The notes under the pieces: generated by a model
The model's input: the letters and a program-made list of their open reading frames with translations, nothing else
Told to the model about the DNA's origin: nothing
Databases searched by the model: none
Translations under genes and position numbers: made by a program
Shown: piece after piece, positions 18,978-27,572 of the stretch
How the letters are laid out: every line of letters begins with the position of its first letter
Position numbering within the stretch: the first letter of the stretch is position 1
Assembly (NCBI RefSeq): GCF_001592125.1
Contig: NZ_BCWI01000012.1
Coordinates: 56,355 to 120,354, forward strand
From: Microbacterium hominis NBRC 15708
Lineage (GTDB): Bacteria; Actinomycetota; Actinomycetes; Actinomycetales; Microbacteriaceae
Length of the DNA: 64,000 nt
Reading direction: 5' to 3'

Positions 18978-20701
18978 CACCGGACCACCGCCGTCTCGAT
19001 GCGGGCGAGGTCGCGTCCGACGACGTAGCCGAAGGTCAGCGCGGGCCCGATGTTGACGCCGCCGGCGGGGTAGTGGCCGCCCATGACGTTGGCCTGGTCG
19101 GCGCCGACGGCGTAGAGCCCCGGGATGGGGCGGTCGTCGGCATCCACGACGCGCGCGCTCGCATCGGTGGCCAACCCCGCGAAGGTGCCGAACGAGCCGG
19201 GCAGTACGCGGACGGCGTAGAACGGCCCCTTCTCGAGGGGGGCGAGCGAGGGGTTCGGCGTGACGGAGGCGTCACCGCCGTAGCGGTTGAAGGCGGTGCG
19301 TCCCCGCCCGAACCGGGTGTCGACGCCGGCGCGGGCGTCGCGGTTGAACTCCGCGACGGTGCGTTCGAGTCCGTCCGGATCGATCCCGCATCGCGCGGCG
19401 AGCTCGCGCAGGGTCGGCGCCTTCACGAGGTAGCCGTTGCGCAGGTAGGGCAGCAGCGGCACGGGGCGCGGCCGGGCCATGCCGAGCGGGAACCGTCGCA
19501 CGAAGGTCGCGTCGGCGATCTGCCACGACTGGACCGGTTCGCCCGCCGGCACGGCCGCGAACATTCCGGTCACGTAGTCGTAGTACCCGTTGGCCTCGTT
19601 GACGAACCTCTCGCCCGTGCTGATGACGCCGATGCTGCCGGGCTTGGCGCGGTCCATGATGTGCGGGAACACGCCGGTGCGCCCCGTCGTGCGATAGGTG
19701 ATGAGCGACACGGGGCACCACGCGCCGGCGGCGGCGCCCTGCTGGAGGCGTCCGCCGACGCTCTCTCCGAGCGAGATGCCCGTGCCGTCGGCGGTCGCCG
19801 GTGCCAGGGTCCAGTGCTCCGTGCCCGTGGGGGTGCGGGGGAAGCGGTCGCGCCGACGTTCGACGTCGTTCGGGAAGCCTCCGGCGGCCAGCACGACGCC
19901 GGCGCGCGCGACGAAGGTGCGTTCTCCGTCCGGCGTCTGGGCGACGACCCCGGTGACACGGCCCTCGGCATCCGTCGTCAGCGCGCGGGCGGGGGAGCTG
20001 ACGCGGATCTCGACTCCCGCGTCCTCCGCGGACTGCAGCAGTCTGCCCACCAGGGCGGTGCCGTTGACCAGCTGCATGCCGCGGCGGTGGAGCACGAGAT
20101 CGACGAGGTGGAGCCCGACCCGCCACGTGCAGTGCCACAGACCCCGCAGGTCGCCGCGGGCCGCCGCGAGGAAGGCGCCGAGGTCCGGTCCGGCCATGAT
20201 CCCCATCCCGAGGAAGGACGTCTCGTAGAGCTGACCGCGAAGGAGCGCCCGTACCGAGCGGCTGAGCCGGCGCGCGTTGATCGGTTTCGGGGCGGCGGAG
20301 CGGTTGCCGGTGCCGGCATGGGGCAGATCGCCGTAGATGTCGTGGATCTTCGAGCCGGGCACGAACTCGAGCGCGGTCCGGGTGTGGAAGAACTCGATCA
20401 TCTCGGGGGCCGCCTCCAGGAAGGCCCGCACCCGGTCCTCCTGGTAGTCGTCACCGAGCACGGCACGCAGGTAGGCGCTGACGTCGTCCAGCGACTCATC
20501 GACGCCTTCGCGGGTGGCGAGCAGTGACCGCGGTGCCCACAGCCACCCGCCCGACCATGCCGTCGCGCCTCCGCAGACCTCCGCCGCCTCGAGCACGAGC
20601 ACGGAGCTTCCGCCGTGAGCGGCGGTCACGGCGGCGGCGAGCCCACCTGCTCCCGCACCCACGACGACGACGTCGTACTCCGAGACGGGCGATGTCTGCA
20701 T
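18977..20701 (-). CDS. FAD-dependent dehydrogenase, fumarate reductase/KstD family
   Basis: First gene of the operon, a 574-residue FAD_binding_2 flavoprotein. VVVVGAGAGGLAAAVTAAHGG near residue 10, GGATAWSGGWLWAP, VLAAGGFPNDVERR and the C-terminal GLYAVGADQANVMGGHYPAGG form the FAD site. GGAGG lies 8 nt upstream of the ATG. The pair of flavoproteins in this operon plus that at 8581 makes three in 12 kb, which suggests consecutive ring oxidations or several related substrates. Oxidation of a cyclohexane- or cyclohexene-carboxylate is plausible but not shown. Confidence 0.85.
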   Translation of the reverse strand: MQTSPVSEYDVVVVGAGAGGLAAAVTAAHGGSSVLVLEAAEVCGGATAWSGGWLWAPRSLLATREGVDESLDDVSAYLRAVLGDDYQEDRVRAFLEAAPEMIEFFHTRTALEFVPGSKIHDIYGDLPHAGTGNRSAAPKPINARRLSRSVRALLRGQLYETSFLGMGIMAGPDLGAFLAAARGDLRGLWHCTWRVGLHLVDLVLHRRGMQLVNGTALVGRLLQSAEDAGVEIRVSSPARALTTDAEGRVTGVVAQTPDGERTFVARAGVVLAAGGFPNDVERRRDRFPRTPTGTEHWTLAPATADGTGISLGESVGGRLQQGAAAGAWCPVSLITYRTTGRTGVFPHIMDRAKPGSIGVISTGERFVNEANGYYDYVTGMFAAVPAGEPVQSWQIADATFVRRFPLGMARPRPVPLLPYLRNGYLVKAPTLRELAARCGIDPDGLERTVAEFNRDARAGVDTRFGRGRTAFNRYGGDASVTPNPSLAPLEKGPFYAVRVLPGSFGTFAGLATDASARVVDADDRPIPGLYAVGADQANVMGGHYPAGGVNIGPALTFGYVVGRDLARIETAVVR

Positions 20702-20747
20702 CAGGGGTCCTCCGTTGGCTCCGCGATGATCATGATCCCGAGGGACA

Positions 20748-20763
20748 CAAACTGTGACGTTTG
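20748..20763. promoter_or_regulatory. Palindromic operator at the FAD operon start site
   Basis: CAAACTGTGACGTTTG has 5-bp arms (CAAAC/GTTTG) around 6 nt and covers the predicted transcription start of the minus-strand operon, a position suited to repression. A second palindrome, GATCATGATC, lies at 20727-20736 in the leader. The cognate regulator is unknown. Confidence 0.4.
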
Positions 20764-20764
20764 G

Positions 20765-20793
20765 TGTATATAATCAGGGATCGATCGTGTAGA
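20765..20793 (-). promoter_or_regulatory. Promoter of the FAD/TIM-barrel/VOC operon
   Basis: Minus strand TCTACA (20788-20793), 17-nt spacer, TATACA (20765-20770). The start point near 20758 gives a leader of about 57 nt ending in GGAGG before the ATG at 20701. An opposing consensus TATAAT (20769-20774, plus strand) overlaps it but has no good -35. The stretch is distinctly AT-rich for this genome. Confidence 0.5.
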
Positions 20794-20918
20794 AAAGAAG
20801 ATATAGCGGTCGTGTGCGTCGTGCAACCCGCGTCCAGAGGTCGGCGCGCGGAGAGCGTTGTCGTTATGCACGGCGATGCGGCTGGCCTCCCGCGTCGGAC
20901 GCCCCTAGATTCGATCTC

Positions 20919-20990
20919 GTGGACGAGCACGACCCGCGTACCGAACCCGACCCGATCACCGAAGCGATCTGCATCCTCGGCTACGACTGA
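20919..20990 (+). CDS. Leaderless 23-residue small ORF
   Basis: GTG at 20919 opens a 23-codon frame, MDEHDPRTEPDP followed by ITEAICILGYD, ending at TGA 20988-20990. A TAGATT -10 (20906-20911) lies 7 nt upstream, the same arrangement as in the confirmed genes of this window. Third positions are G or C in 20 of 23 codons, as in neighbouring genes. The product is acidic (six Asp/Glu net of few basic residues) with one Cys near the end. No homologue is recognised. It could be a small regulatory protein, a precursor peptide or a leader for the DMT gene 43 nt downstream. Confidence 0.4.
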   Translation: MDEHDPRTEPDPITEAICILGYD

Positions 20991-21032
20991 GCAGCCGGGT
21001 CCCGCCGTCCTGCCCGGATAGGCTGAGGACTC

Positions 21033-22004
21033 GTGACACCTCCGACGACGCACCGGCTGCCCGCCGGCGTCGCCCTCGGGGGTGCCGTGCTCGTCGGTGT
21101 GCTGACGGCCATCCAGGCGCGCATCAACGGCCAGCTCGGTCTGCACATCGGCGACGGCTTCGTCGCCGCCGTCGTCTCTTTCGCCTCCGGCTTGGCCGTG
21201 CTCGTCGTGCTCTCCGCCGTCCTGCCGGCCGGCCGTCGCGGCGTCACGGCGCTCGTCCTCGGCATCCGTGCGCGCACGATCCCCTGGTGGATGCTGGGGG
21301 GCGGCCTGGCCGGAGCGCTCACCGTCGCCACGCAGGGGCTCGCCGTCGCGGTCATCGGCGTGTCGCTGTTCACCGTGGGCGTCGTCGCCGGGCAGACGCT
21401 CAACGGACTCGTCCTCGACCGCATCGGCTACGGCCCGGCCGGCGTCGTCGCCGTCACCATGCCGCGTGTCGCGGGCGGCATGCTCGCGCTCGTCGCCGTC
21501 GGCATCTCCCTGCAGGGCGGCGTGCTCGACCGCATCCCGTGGTGGATGCTGCTGCTGCCGTTCCTGGCGGGCGTCGGCATCGCGTGGCAGCAGGCGACCA
21601 ACGGACGACTTCGTCAGCGCGTGGGCACGCCCCTGACGGCGACCTTCGTCAACTTCCTGGGCGGGACGATCGTGCTCGCGATCGCGGCGGCCGTCCACGT
21701 CGCGCTGGTGGGACCGCCCGCCGAGCTCCCCTCGGCCGGCTGGCTGTACCTCGGAGGCGTCGTCGGTGTCGCCTACATCTTCCTGTCGGCGGCTCTCGTC
21801 GCCCACACGGGTGTGCTGCTGCTGGGCCTGGGGGTGGTCGTCGGCCAGCTCGGCACCGCGTTCGCGATCGACGCGCTGTGGCCCGCCGATTCGGGCCCGG
21901 GCTGGGTCACGGAGCTGCTGATGGTGCTCGTGGCCGGGACGTCCGTCGTCATCGCCGCCGCGCCGTGGCGGCGCCGGCGGACTAGTCCTTCTTCTTCTTC
22001 TTGA
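21033..22004 (+). CDS. DMT-family transporter (DUF606/YdcZ tandem)
   Basis: A 323-residue membrane protein with about ten hydrophobic helices built as two similar halves (AIQARINGQLG in the first; GIAWQQATNGRLRQRVGTP in the second), as in fused YdcZ/DUF606 members of the drug/metabolite transporter superfamily. Substrate unknown. A TAGGCT -10 (21019-21024) lies 8 nt before the GTG at 21033, so the mRNA is probably leaderless or nearly so. The end overlaps the convergent nitroreductase gene by 23 nt and encodes a serine run. Confidence 0.85.
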   Translation: MTPPTTHRLPAGVALGGAVLVGVLTAIQARINGQLGLHIGDGFVAAVVSFASGLAVLVVLSAVLPAGRRGVTALVLGIRARTIPWWMLGGGLAGALTVATQGLAVAVIGVSLFTVGVVAGQTLNGLVLDRIGYGPAGVVAVTMPRVAGGMLALVAVGISLQGGVLDRIPWWMLLLPFLAGVGIAWQQATNGRLRQRVGTPLTATFVNFLGGTIVLAIAAAVHVALVGPPAELPSAGWLYLGGVVGVAYIFLSAALVAHTGVLLLGLGVVVGQLGTAFAIDALWPADSGPGWVTELLMVLVAGTSVVIAAAPWRRRRTSPSSSS

Positions 22005-22620
22005 CCTTCTTCTTCGCCTTCGCCTTCGCCGCGGCGGCGTCCGCCTTCTCGCCGGAGACCGTCGCCGCCGGCATCCGCGTCAGGTGCGATCGAGGGTCGA
22101 CCGAGGTCCGCCGTCCCGGGCGCGCGCCCTGCGGCTTGCCGCCGACGTAGAGCCACCCGAGCAGCTCCTCGTCCGTGCCGAGACCGTGCGCCTTCGCGAC
22201 GGCCTTGGCGCGGGTGTAGCGACCCGTGCGCCAGATCACGCCCCAGCCCGCTTCGTCCAGCAGCAGGCTCAGCATGTGCGCGACGCCCGAGGCGACGGCC
22301 TCCTGCTCCCAGCGGGGCACCTTGTCGCTCTTGCGGTAGCTGGCGACGATCGCGAGCACGAGCGGTGCCCGCAACGGCTTCGTCGAGGGCTTGTCGTCGC
22401 CCTCGGCCGTCGCGATGGCCGCACCGAGGGCCAGCCGGTCATCGCCGCGCAGCTCGATCACCCGCCACGGGCGCAGAGACGAGTGGTCGGCGACCCGGCC
22501 GGCCGCCGACACCAGGGTGAGCAGCTCGGCACGGGTCGGGGCGGCATCCGTCACCTTCGACCATGACCGCCGCCCGCGCACCGCCGCGAGGGCGGGGTAG
22601 TCGGTGACCGCGTCGATCAC
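21982..22620 (-). CDS. Nitroreductase-family protein
   Basis: A 212-residue FMN-dependent nitroreductase-family protein. RGRRSWSKVTDAAPTRAEL and ADHSSLRPWRVIELRGDDR are the FMN-phosphate and N-terminal family motifs; GVAHMLSLLLDEAGWGVIWRTG is the conserved helix. The C-terminus is a lysine-rich tail (KAKAKKKVKKKKKD) that could bind nucleic acid or be low-complexity. GTG at 22620 overlaps the msrB stop (GTGA), so the two are cotranscribed, which fits a role in oxidative stress. Physiological substrate unknown. Confidence 0.85.
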   Translation of the reverse strand: MIDAVTDYPALAAVRGRRSWSKVTDAAPTRAELLTLVSAAGRVADHSSLRPWRVIELRGDDRLALGAAIATAEGDDKPSTKPLRAPLVLAIVASYRKSDKVPRWEQEAVASGVAHMLSLLLDEAGWGVIWRTGRYTRAKAVAKAHGLGTDEELLGWLYVGGKPQGARPGRRTSVDPRSHLTRMPAATVSGEKADAAAAKAKAKKKVKKKKKD

Positions 22621-23033
22621 GACGCGTCCGCCTCGCCCTGCGGCGTGAACGAGAGCGACAGCGAGTTCATGCAGTACCGGTCGCCGGTGGGCGTGCCGAA
22701 GCCGTCGGGGAAGACGTGGCCCAGGTGGGACCCGCAGTTCGCGCAGCGCACCTCCGTACGCACCATGCCGTGGCTGCGATCCTCGATGAGCTCCACGGCC
22801 TCCGGCCGCACCGACTCGTAGAAGCTCGGCCACCCGCAGTGCGAGTCGAACTTCGTGCCGCTCTGGAAGAGCTCGGCGCCGCACGCGGCGCACGTGTAGA
22901 GACCCGCGCGGCTCTCGTCGAGGAGCTCGCCGGTCCATGCGCGCTCCGTCCCCGCCTGACGGAGGACGGCGTACTGCTCGGGGGTCAGCTCCGAACGCCA
23001 CTGCTCGTCGGTCTTGGTGACGTGGTAGGTCAT
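22617..23033 (-). CDS. msrB: Peptide methionine (R)-S-oxide reductase
   Basis: MsrB, 138 residues, reduces the R-epimer of methionine sulfoxide in proteins. The zinc site is two CxxC pairs (CAACG and CANCG); GWPSFY is the conserved substrate pocket, and the catalytic Cys is in RYCMNSLSL near the C-terminus. AAGGAG lies 7 nt before the ATG at 23033. Forms a two-gene operon with the nitroreductase gene. No MsrA domain is fused. Confidence 0.96.
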   Translation of the reverse strand: MTYHVTKTDEQWRSELTPEQYAVLRQAGTERAWTGELLDESRAGLYTCAACGAELFQSGTKFDSHCGWPSFYESVRPEAVELIEDRSHGMVRTEVRCANCGSHLGHVFPDGFGTPTGDRYCMNSLSLSFTPQGEADAS

Positions 23034-23107
23034 ATCTGGCTCCTTAGTCCACCTCCATTCAACCCGACGTCGCGGGGGCGTGCTCCGTCCCGGCGAGAAT
23101 GGAGCCC

Positions 23108-24109
23108 GTGGATGCAGAGATCGCCGCGGTCGCGGAACGCTACGCGCGCTTCGCCCGCAAGGAGGCGCCCGGGCGCTCGGCCGTGTACGCCGACTGGGCG
23201 GCCGGCGTCGCCGCAGACCGGACGGTGCAGTCCGTCCTGGCGCGGATCGCCCCGATGCACCGTCAGCCGCCGCTCGTCTTCGCCGTCGCGCGCCTGCTGG
23301 GCTCCGGCGAGCCGCCCTACGCGGTGTGGCGGGAGTGGCTCCTGCGCCACGCCGACGAGGTCGTCGGGGAGTGCGCCCGCCGGTCGCTCCAGACGAACGA
23401 GCCGCTGCGGTGCGCCGCTCTGCTGCCCGCGCTCAGCCTCATCGAGGGGCCGATCGCCCTGCTCGAGATCGGTGCGAGCGCCGGACTCTGCCTCTACCCC
23501 GACCGCTACTCCTACCGTTACGCGACGCCGGACGGCGAGATCGCTCTCGATCCCGATGACGGCACGTCGGAGGTGGTCCTGCGCAGCGTGCTGCGCGGTC
23601 CGCTCGTACCGCCGCTGCGCTCTCCGACGATCGTCTGGCGCGCCGGGATCGACCTCGCACCGCTCGCGCCGACCGATCCCGCGACGGCCGCCTGGCTGAC
23701 GGGTCTCGTCTGGCCGGGCGAGGAGGGCCGCGTCGAACGCGTCGCCGACGCGCTGCGCATCGCGGCGGCCGACCCGCCGCTGCTCCTCGCCGGCGACGGC
23801 TCCGCCCAGCTCGCCCGCGCCGTCGCCGCGGCGCCGCGGGAGGCGACACTCGTCATCCAGACCCCGGGGGTGCTGGCCCACATCCCGTGGGATGCCCGCC
23901 ACGTCCTCATCGACGACGTGCGCGCTGCGGGACGGTGGATCACCCTCGACGCCCCGACGCTGCATCGCGGCTGGCAGGTGGGAGCGCACGCGCAGGAGCC
24001 GTCGTCGGACGGGTTCGCCCTCGCCCTCGACGGGCGCATCGTGGCGATGGCCGATCCGCTCGGCTCCTGGCTGGAGTGGCGCGAGGGGGAAACGTCCTCG
24101 CCGCGTTAG
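23108..24109 (+). CDS. DUF2332-family protein
   Basis: A 333-residue DUF2332 protein, common in actinobacteria and without known function. ALLEIGASAGLCLYPDRY around residue 120 resembles the SAM-binding motif I of methyltransferases, and TLVIQTPGVLAHIPWDAR lies later where a Rossmann-like sheet would continue. Start: GTG at 23108 is preceded by GAGAAT (23095-23100) at 7 nt, the leaderless pattern; ATG at 23099, three codons earlier, lies in that hexamer and is the alternative. Its stop codon TAG begins the -10 of the next gene. Confidence 0.8.
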   Translation: MDAEIAAVAERYARFARKEAPGRSAVYADWAAGVAADRTVQSVLARIAPMHRQPPLVFAVARLLGSGEPPYAVWREWLLRHADEVVGECARRSLQTNEPLRCAALLPALSLIEGPIALLEIGASAGLCLYPDRYSYRYATPDGEIALDPDDGTSEVVLRSVLRGPLVPPLRSPTIVWRAGIDLAPLAPTDPATAAWLTGLVWPGEEGRVERVADALRIAAADPPLLLAGDGSAQLARAVAAAPREATLVIQTPGVLAHIPWDARHVLIDDVRAAGRWITLDAPTLHRGWQVGAHAQEPSSDGFALALDGRIVAMADPLGSWLEWREGETSSPR

Positions 24110-24117
24110 CGTGAAGT

Positions 24118-24387
24118 GTGCCCCTCGCCGACCGTGACCGCCTGCTCCTCGACTTCGAGTCGCGCTGGAGCGGTCACGATGCGGCCAAGGAGGAGGCGAT
24201 CCGCGCGGAGCTCGGGCTCGCGCCGGCGCGCTACTACCAGCTCCTCGGCCGGGTCGTCGACCAGCCGGACGCGGCCGCCTACGATGCGATGCTCGTGCAC
24301 CGGCTGCGCCGGTTGCGCGAGGCACGCGAACGCGAGCGCGCAGGCCGCGCCGCCGTTCCCGCGGTTCCCACGGGAACGGGCCGATAG
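24118..24387 (+). CDS. DUF3263 protein
   Basis: An 89-residue DUF3263 protein (RDRLLLDFESRWSGHDAAKEEAIRAELGL; ARYYQLLGRVVDQPDA), a small helical actinobacterial family thought to have a helix-turn-helix-like fold. GTG at 24118 is 5 nt after TAGCGT (24107-24112), so the transcript may be leaderless. It lies immediately upstream of a LytR_C gene, an arrangement frequent in actinobacteria, so a link to cell-envelope control is possible. The function is unknown. Confidence 0.85.
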   Translation: MPLADRDRLLLDFESRWSGHDAAKEEAIRAELGLAPARYYQLLGRVVDQPDAAAYDAMLVHRLRRLREARERERAGRAAVPAVPTGTGR

Positions 24388-24396
24388 CATTCTGTG

Positions 24397-24969
24397 GTGC
24401 CGAGAACCCCCGCTCACCAGGACCGCTTCGATGATCTGCCCCTCGACGGGGGCCGCATCGGTGCTCATCGCGCCGAGAACCCGCGGATGCGCGGGGGTGT
24501 GGTGATGCTGTGGTCGGCGATCGCGATCGTCGTCCTCGTCGCCGTGGGCATCTTCGGCACGCTGGTCGCGACCGGGCGCGTGACCCTGTTCCCGACGCCG
24601 AGCGCGACCCCGCCGCCGATCGCGACGGCCGAGCCCGTCGTCGACCCGTCGTTCAAGGTGACCGTGCTCAACGCCACCACGCAGTCGGGGCTCGCCGGCG
24701 CGCTCGCCCAGACCATCGTGGCCGCCGGTTGGGCCGCCGACGACGTCACGGCCGGCGATGCCGGCTCGACGGGGTTCCAGACCACCACCGTGTTCTATTC
24801 GGATCCCGCCGAGGAGGGCGCCGCCCGCGGCCTCGCGCAGGTCATCGGCGGTGCGACGGTCTCCCTCAGCGACGCCTATGCGGGGCTGGCCGGCGGCGAC
24901 GGCAGCACGCTGCTGGTCGTCGTGATCGGCGCCGATCGCACGGATGCCGGCGCCACGCCGGCCGGCTGA
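24397..24969 (+). CDS. LytR C-terminal-domain membrane protein
   Basis: A 190-residue protein with a cytosolic N-terminus of about 35 residues, one membrane helix (VVMLWSAIAIVVLVAVGIFG, about 36-57), a short Thr/Pro linker and an extracellular LytR_C domain (VTVLNATTQSGLAGALAQ onward). LytR_C domains occur with cell-wall ligases and bind envelope polymers. GTG at 24397 is preferred to GTG 24394 because TAGCAT (24385-24390) lies exactly 6 nt upstream. The TAG of that -10 is the stop codon of the DUF3263 gene. Confidence 0.85.
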   Translation: MPRTPAHQDRFDDLPLDGGRIGAHRAENPRMRGGVVMLWSAIAIVVLVAVGIFGTLVATGRVTLFPTPSATPPPIATAEPVVDPSFKVTVLNATTQSGLAGALAQTIVAAGWAADDVTAGDAGSTGFQTTTVFYSDPAEEGAARGLAQVIGGATVSLSDAYAGLAGGDGSTLLVVVIGADRTDAGATPAG

Positions 24970-25077
24970 CACCGCGCGGACGCGACCTCCGCGGGGGAGT
25001 GTTTCACGCGTGTGAACACTTCGATGCGCGCGTGTCAACAGTTGCCGGATCGGCGTTTTCGCGCCGCGAGCGCTGGT

Positions 25078-25083
25078 TAGCAT
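25078..25083 (+). promoter_or_regulatory. -10 of the cold-shock gene
   Basis: TAGCAT (25078-25083) in the 147-nt gap before the cold-shock gene predicts a start near 25090 and a 27-nt leader with AGGAG. No clear -35 is seen. The leader is much shorter than those of E. coli cspA, so the long cold-sensing leader is absent. Confidence 0.4.
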
Positions 25084-25116
25084 TGCGACGTCCCACCGCA
25101 GCATCAGGAGATTCGC

Positions 25117-25320
25117 ATGGCCCAGGGTACCGTCAAGTGGTTCAACGCCGAGAAGGGTTTCGGCTTCATCACCGTCACCGATGGCCAGGACGTCTTCGTC
25201 CACTACTCCAACATCGACATGTCCGGATTCCGGGTGCTCGAGGAGGGGCAGACGGTCGAGTTCACCGTCGGTGCCGGCCAGAAGGGCCCGCAGGCCGAGT
25301 CGGTCCGCGTCGTCGCCTGA
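25117..25320 (+). CDS. Cold-shock protein, CspA family
   Basis: A 67-residue single cold-shock domain that binds single-stranded nucleic acid. RNP1 (KGFGFITV) and RNP2 (DVFVHYSNI) are intact. AGGAG lies 6 nt before the ATG. Expected to act as an RNA chaperone; such proteins are often constitutive in actinobacteria. Lies alone between the LytR_C gene and groEL, with its own promoter. Confidence 0.95.
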   Translation: MAQGTVKWFNAEKGFGFITVTDGQDVFVHYSNIDMSGFRVLEEGQTVEFTVGAGQKGPQAESVRVVA

Positions 25321-25393
25321 CCCCGCGTCGACCCTCCTCCCGCGCGCCCTCGGCGGCGGTTCGGCGCGTGTCGCCGCGCCGGGCGTCGGCGGC

Positions 25394-25422
25394 TTGCACT
25401 CGTCATGCCAGAGTGCCAGAAT
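25394..25422 (+). promoter_or_regulatory. groEL promoter
   Basis: TTGCAC (25394-25399), 17-nt spacer, CAGAAT (25417-25422). The expected start near 25429 is inside the CIRCE element, so a bound HrcA would block initiation. Confidence 0.6.
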
Positions 25423-25425
25423 GAG

Positions 25426-25452
25426 TTAGCACTCCATCCTCGCGAGTGCTAA
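25426..25452. promoter_or_regulatory. CIRCE element (HrcA operator)
   Basis: TTAGCACTC-N9-GAGTGCTAA, an exact match to the CIRCE consensus, 37 nt before groEL. HrcA represses groE operons at this site and is released on heat shock. The hrcA gene is not in this window. Confidence 0.95.
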
Positions 25453-27108
<1,656 letters not shown>

Positions 27109-27124
27109 GTCCGACCCTCATCGG

Positions 27125-27153
27125 AAAGGCCCCTCCTCGGAGGGGCCTTTCTG
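27125..27153 (+). terminator. groEL terminator
   Basis: AAAGGCCCCTCC and GGAGGGGCCTTT form a 12-bp stem around a 2-nt loop, followed by a short T-rich tract, 17 nt after the groEL stop. The A-run on the other strand lets it work also for the convergent WXG100 gene. Confidence 0.85.
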
Positions 27154-27168
27154 TGTTCCCGGATGCCG

Positions 27169-27456
27169 TCAGCGGAACAGGCCCGCCGCCGCGACCTCGG
27201 TCTGCGCGTACTGCGCTCCCGCGTGACCGAGGGCGGTCCCGATGTCGGTGAGGGCGCTCTCCAGCTCGGTCTGCGCGCTGCGCCAGCGATCGACGAGACT
27301 CTGGAACGCGACGGCGGCGCCACCGGTCCAGGTGCCCTGGAGCTGGGTGAGCTGACCCAGCATCGCGGCGGTCTCGGCCTGGAGCCGGTCGGCGGTGCCG
27401 CGGATCGCACCGGTGGCGGCGAGGACGGCGTCCGCATCGACGCTGAAGGCGGTCAT
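27169..27456 (-). CDS. WXG100-family (ESAT-6-like) protein
   Basis: A 95-residue WXG100 protein: two helices joined by a hairpin with W-T-G in LQGTWTGGAAVAFQSL near residue 45, the usual position. Such proteins are substrates of type VII (ESX) secretion and usually pair up. No EssC/EccC ATPase or second WXG100 gene is in the window, so the partner and secretion system, if any, are elsewhere. AAGGAG lies 6 nt before the ATG. Downstream of the two-component pair but probably a separate transcript. Confidence 0.88.
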   Translation of the reverse strand: MTAFSVDADAVLAATGAIRGTADRLQAETAAMLGQLTQLQGTWTGGAAVAFQSLVDRWRSAQTELESALTDIGTALGHAGAQYAQTEVAAAGLFR

Positions 27457-27572
27457 GGGATCTCCTTTCGACGGGGCCCCCACGCTACGCGGCGCGCGTG
27501 GCCGCGCGCGGGGCGGGCGCCGCTCCCGTGGACGGCGTCGGGCGCCAGCCGTGCGGGGAGGAGGCGGCGCCC

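Noticed and set aside
20761..21021. An 86-codon frame upstream of the DMT transporter gene
   Set aside because: It begins in the minus-strand promoter region, has mixed codon bias and no motif, and overlaps the better supported 23-codon leaderless frame in another frame.
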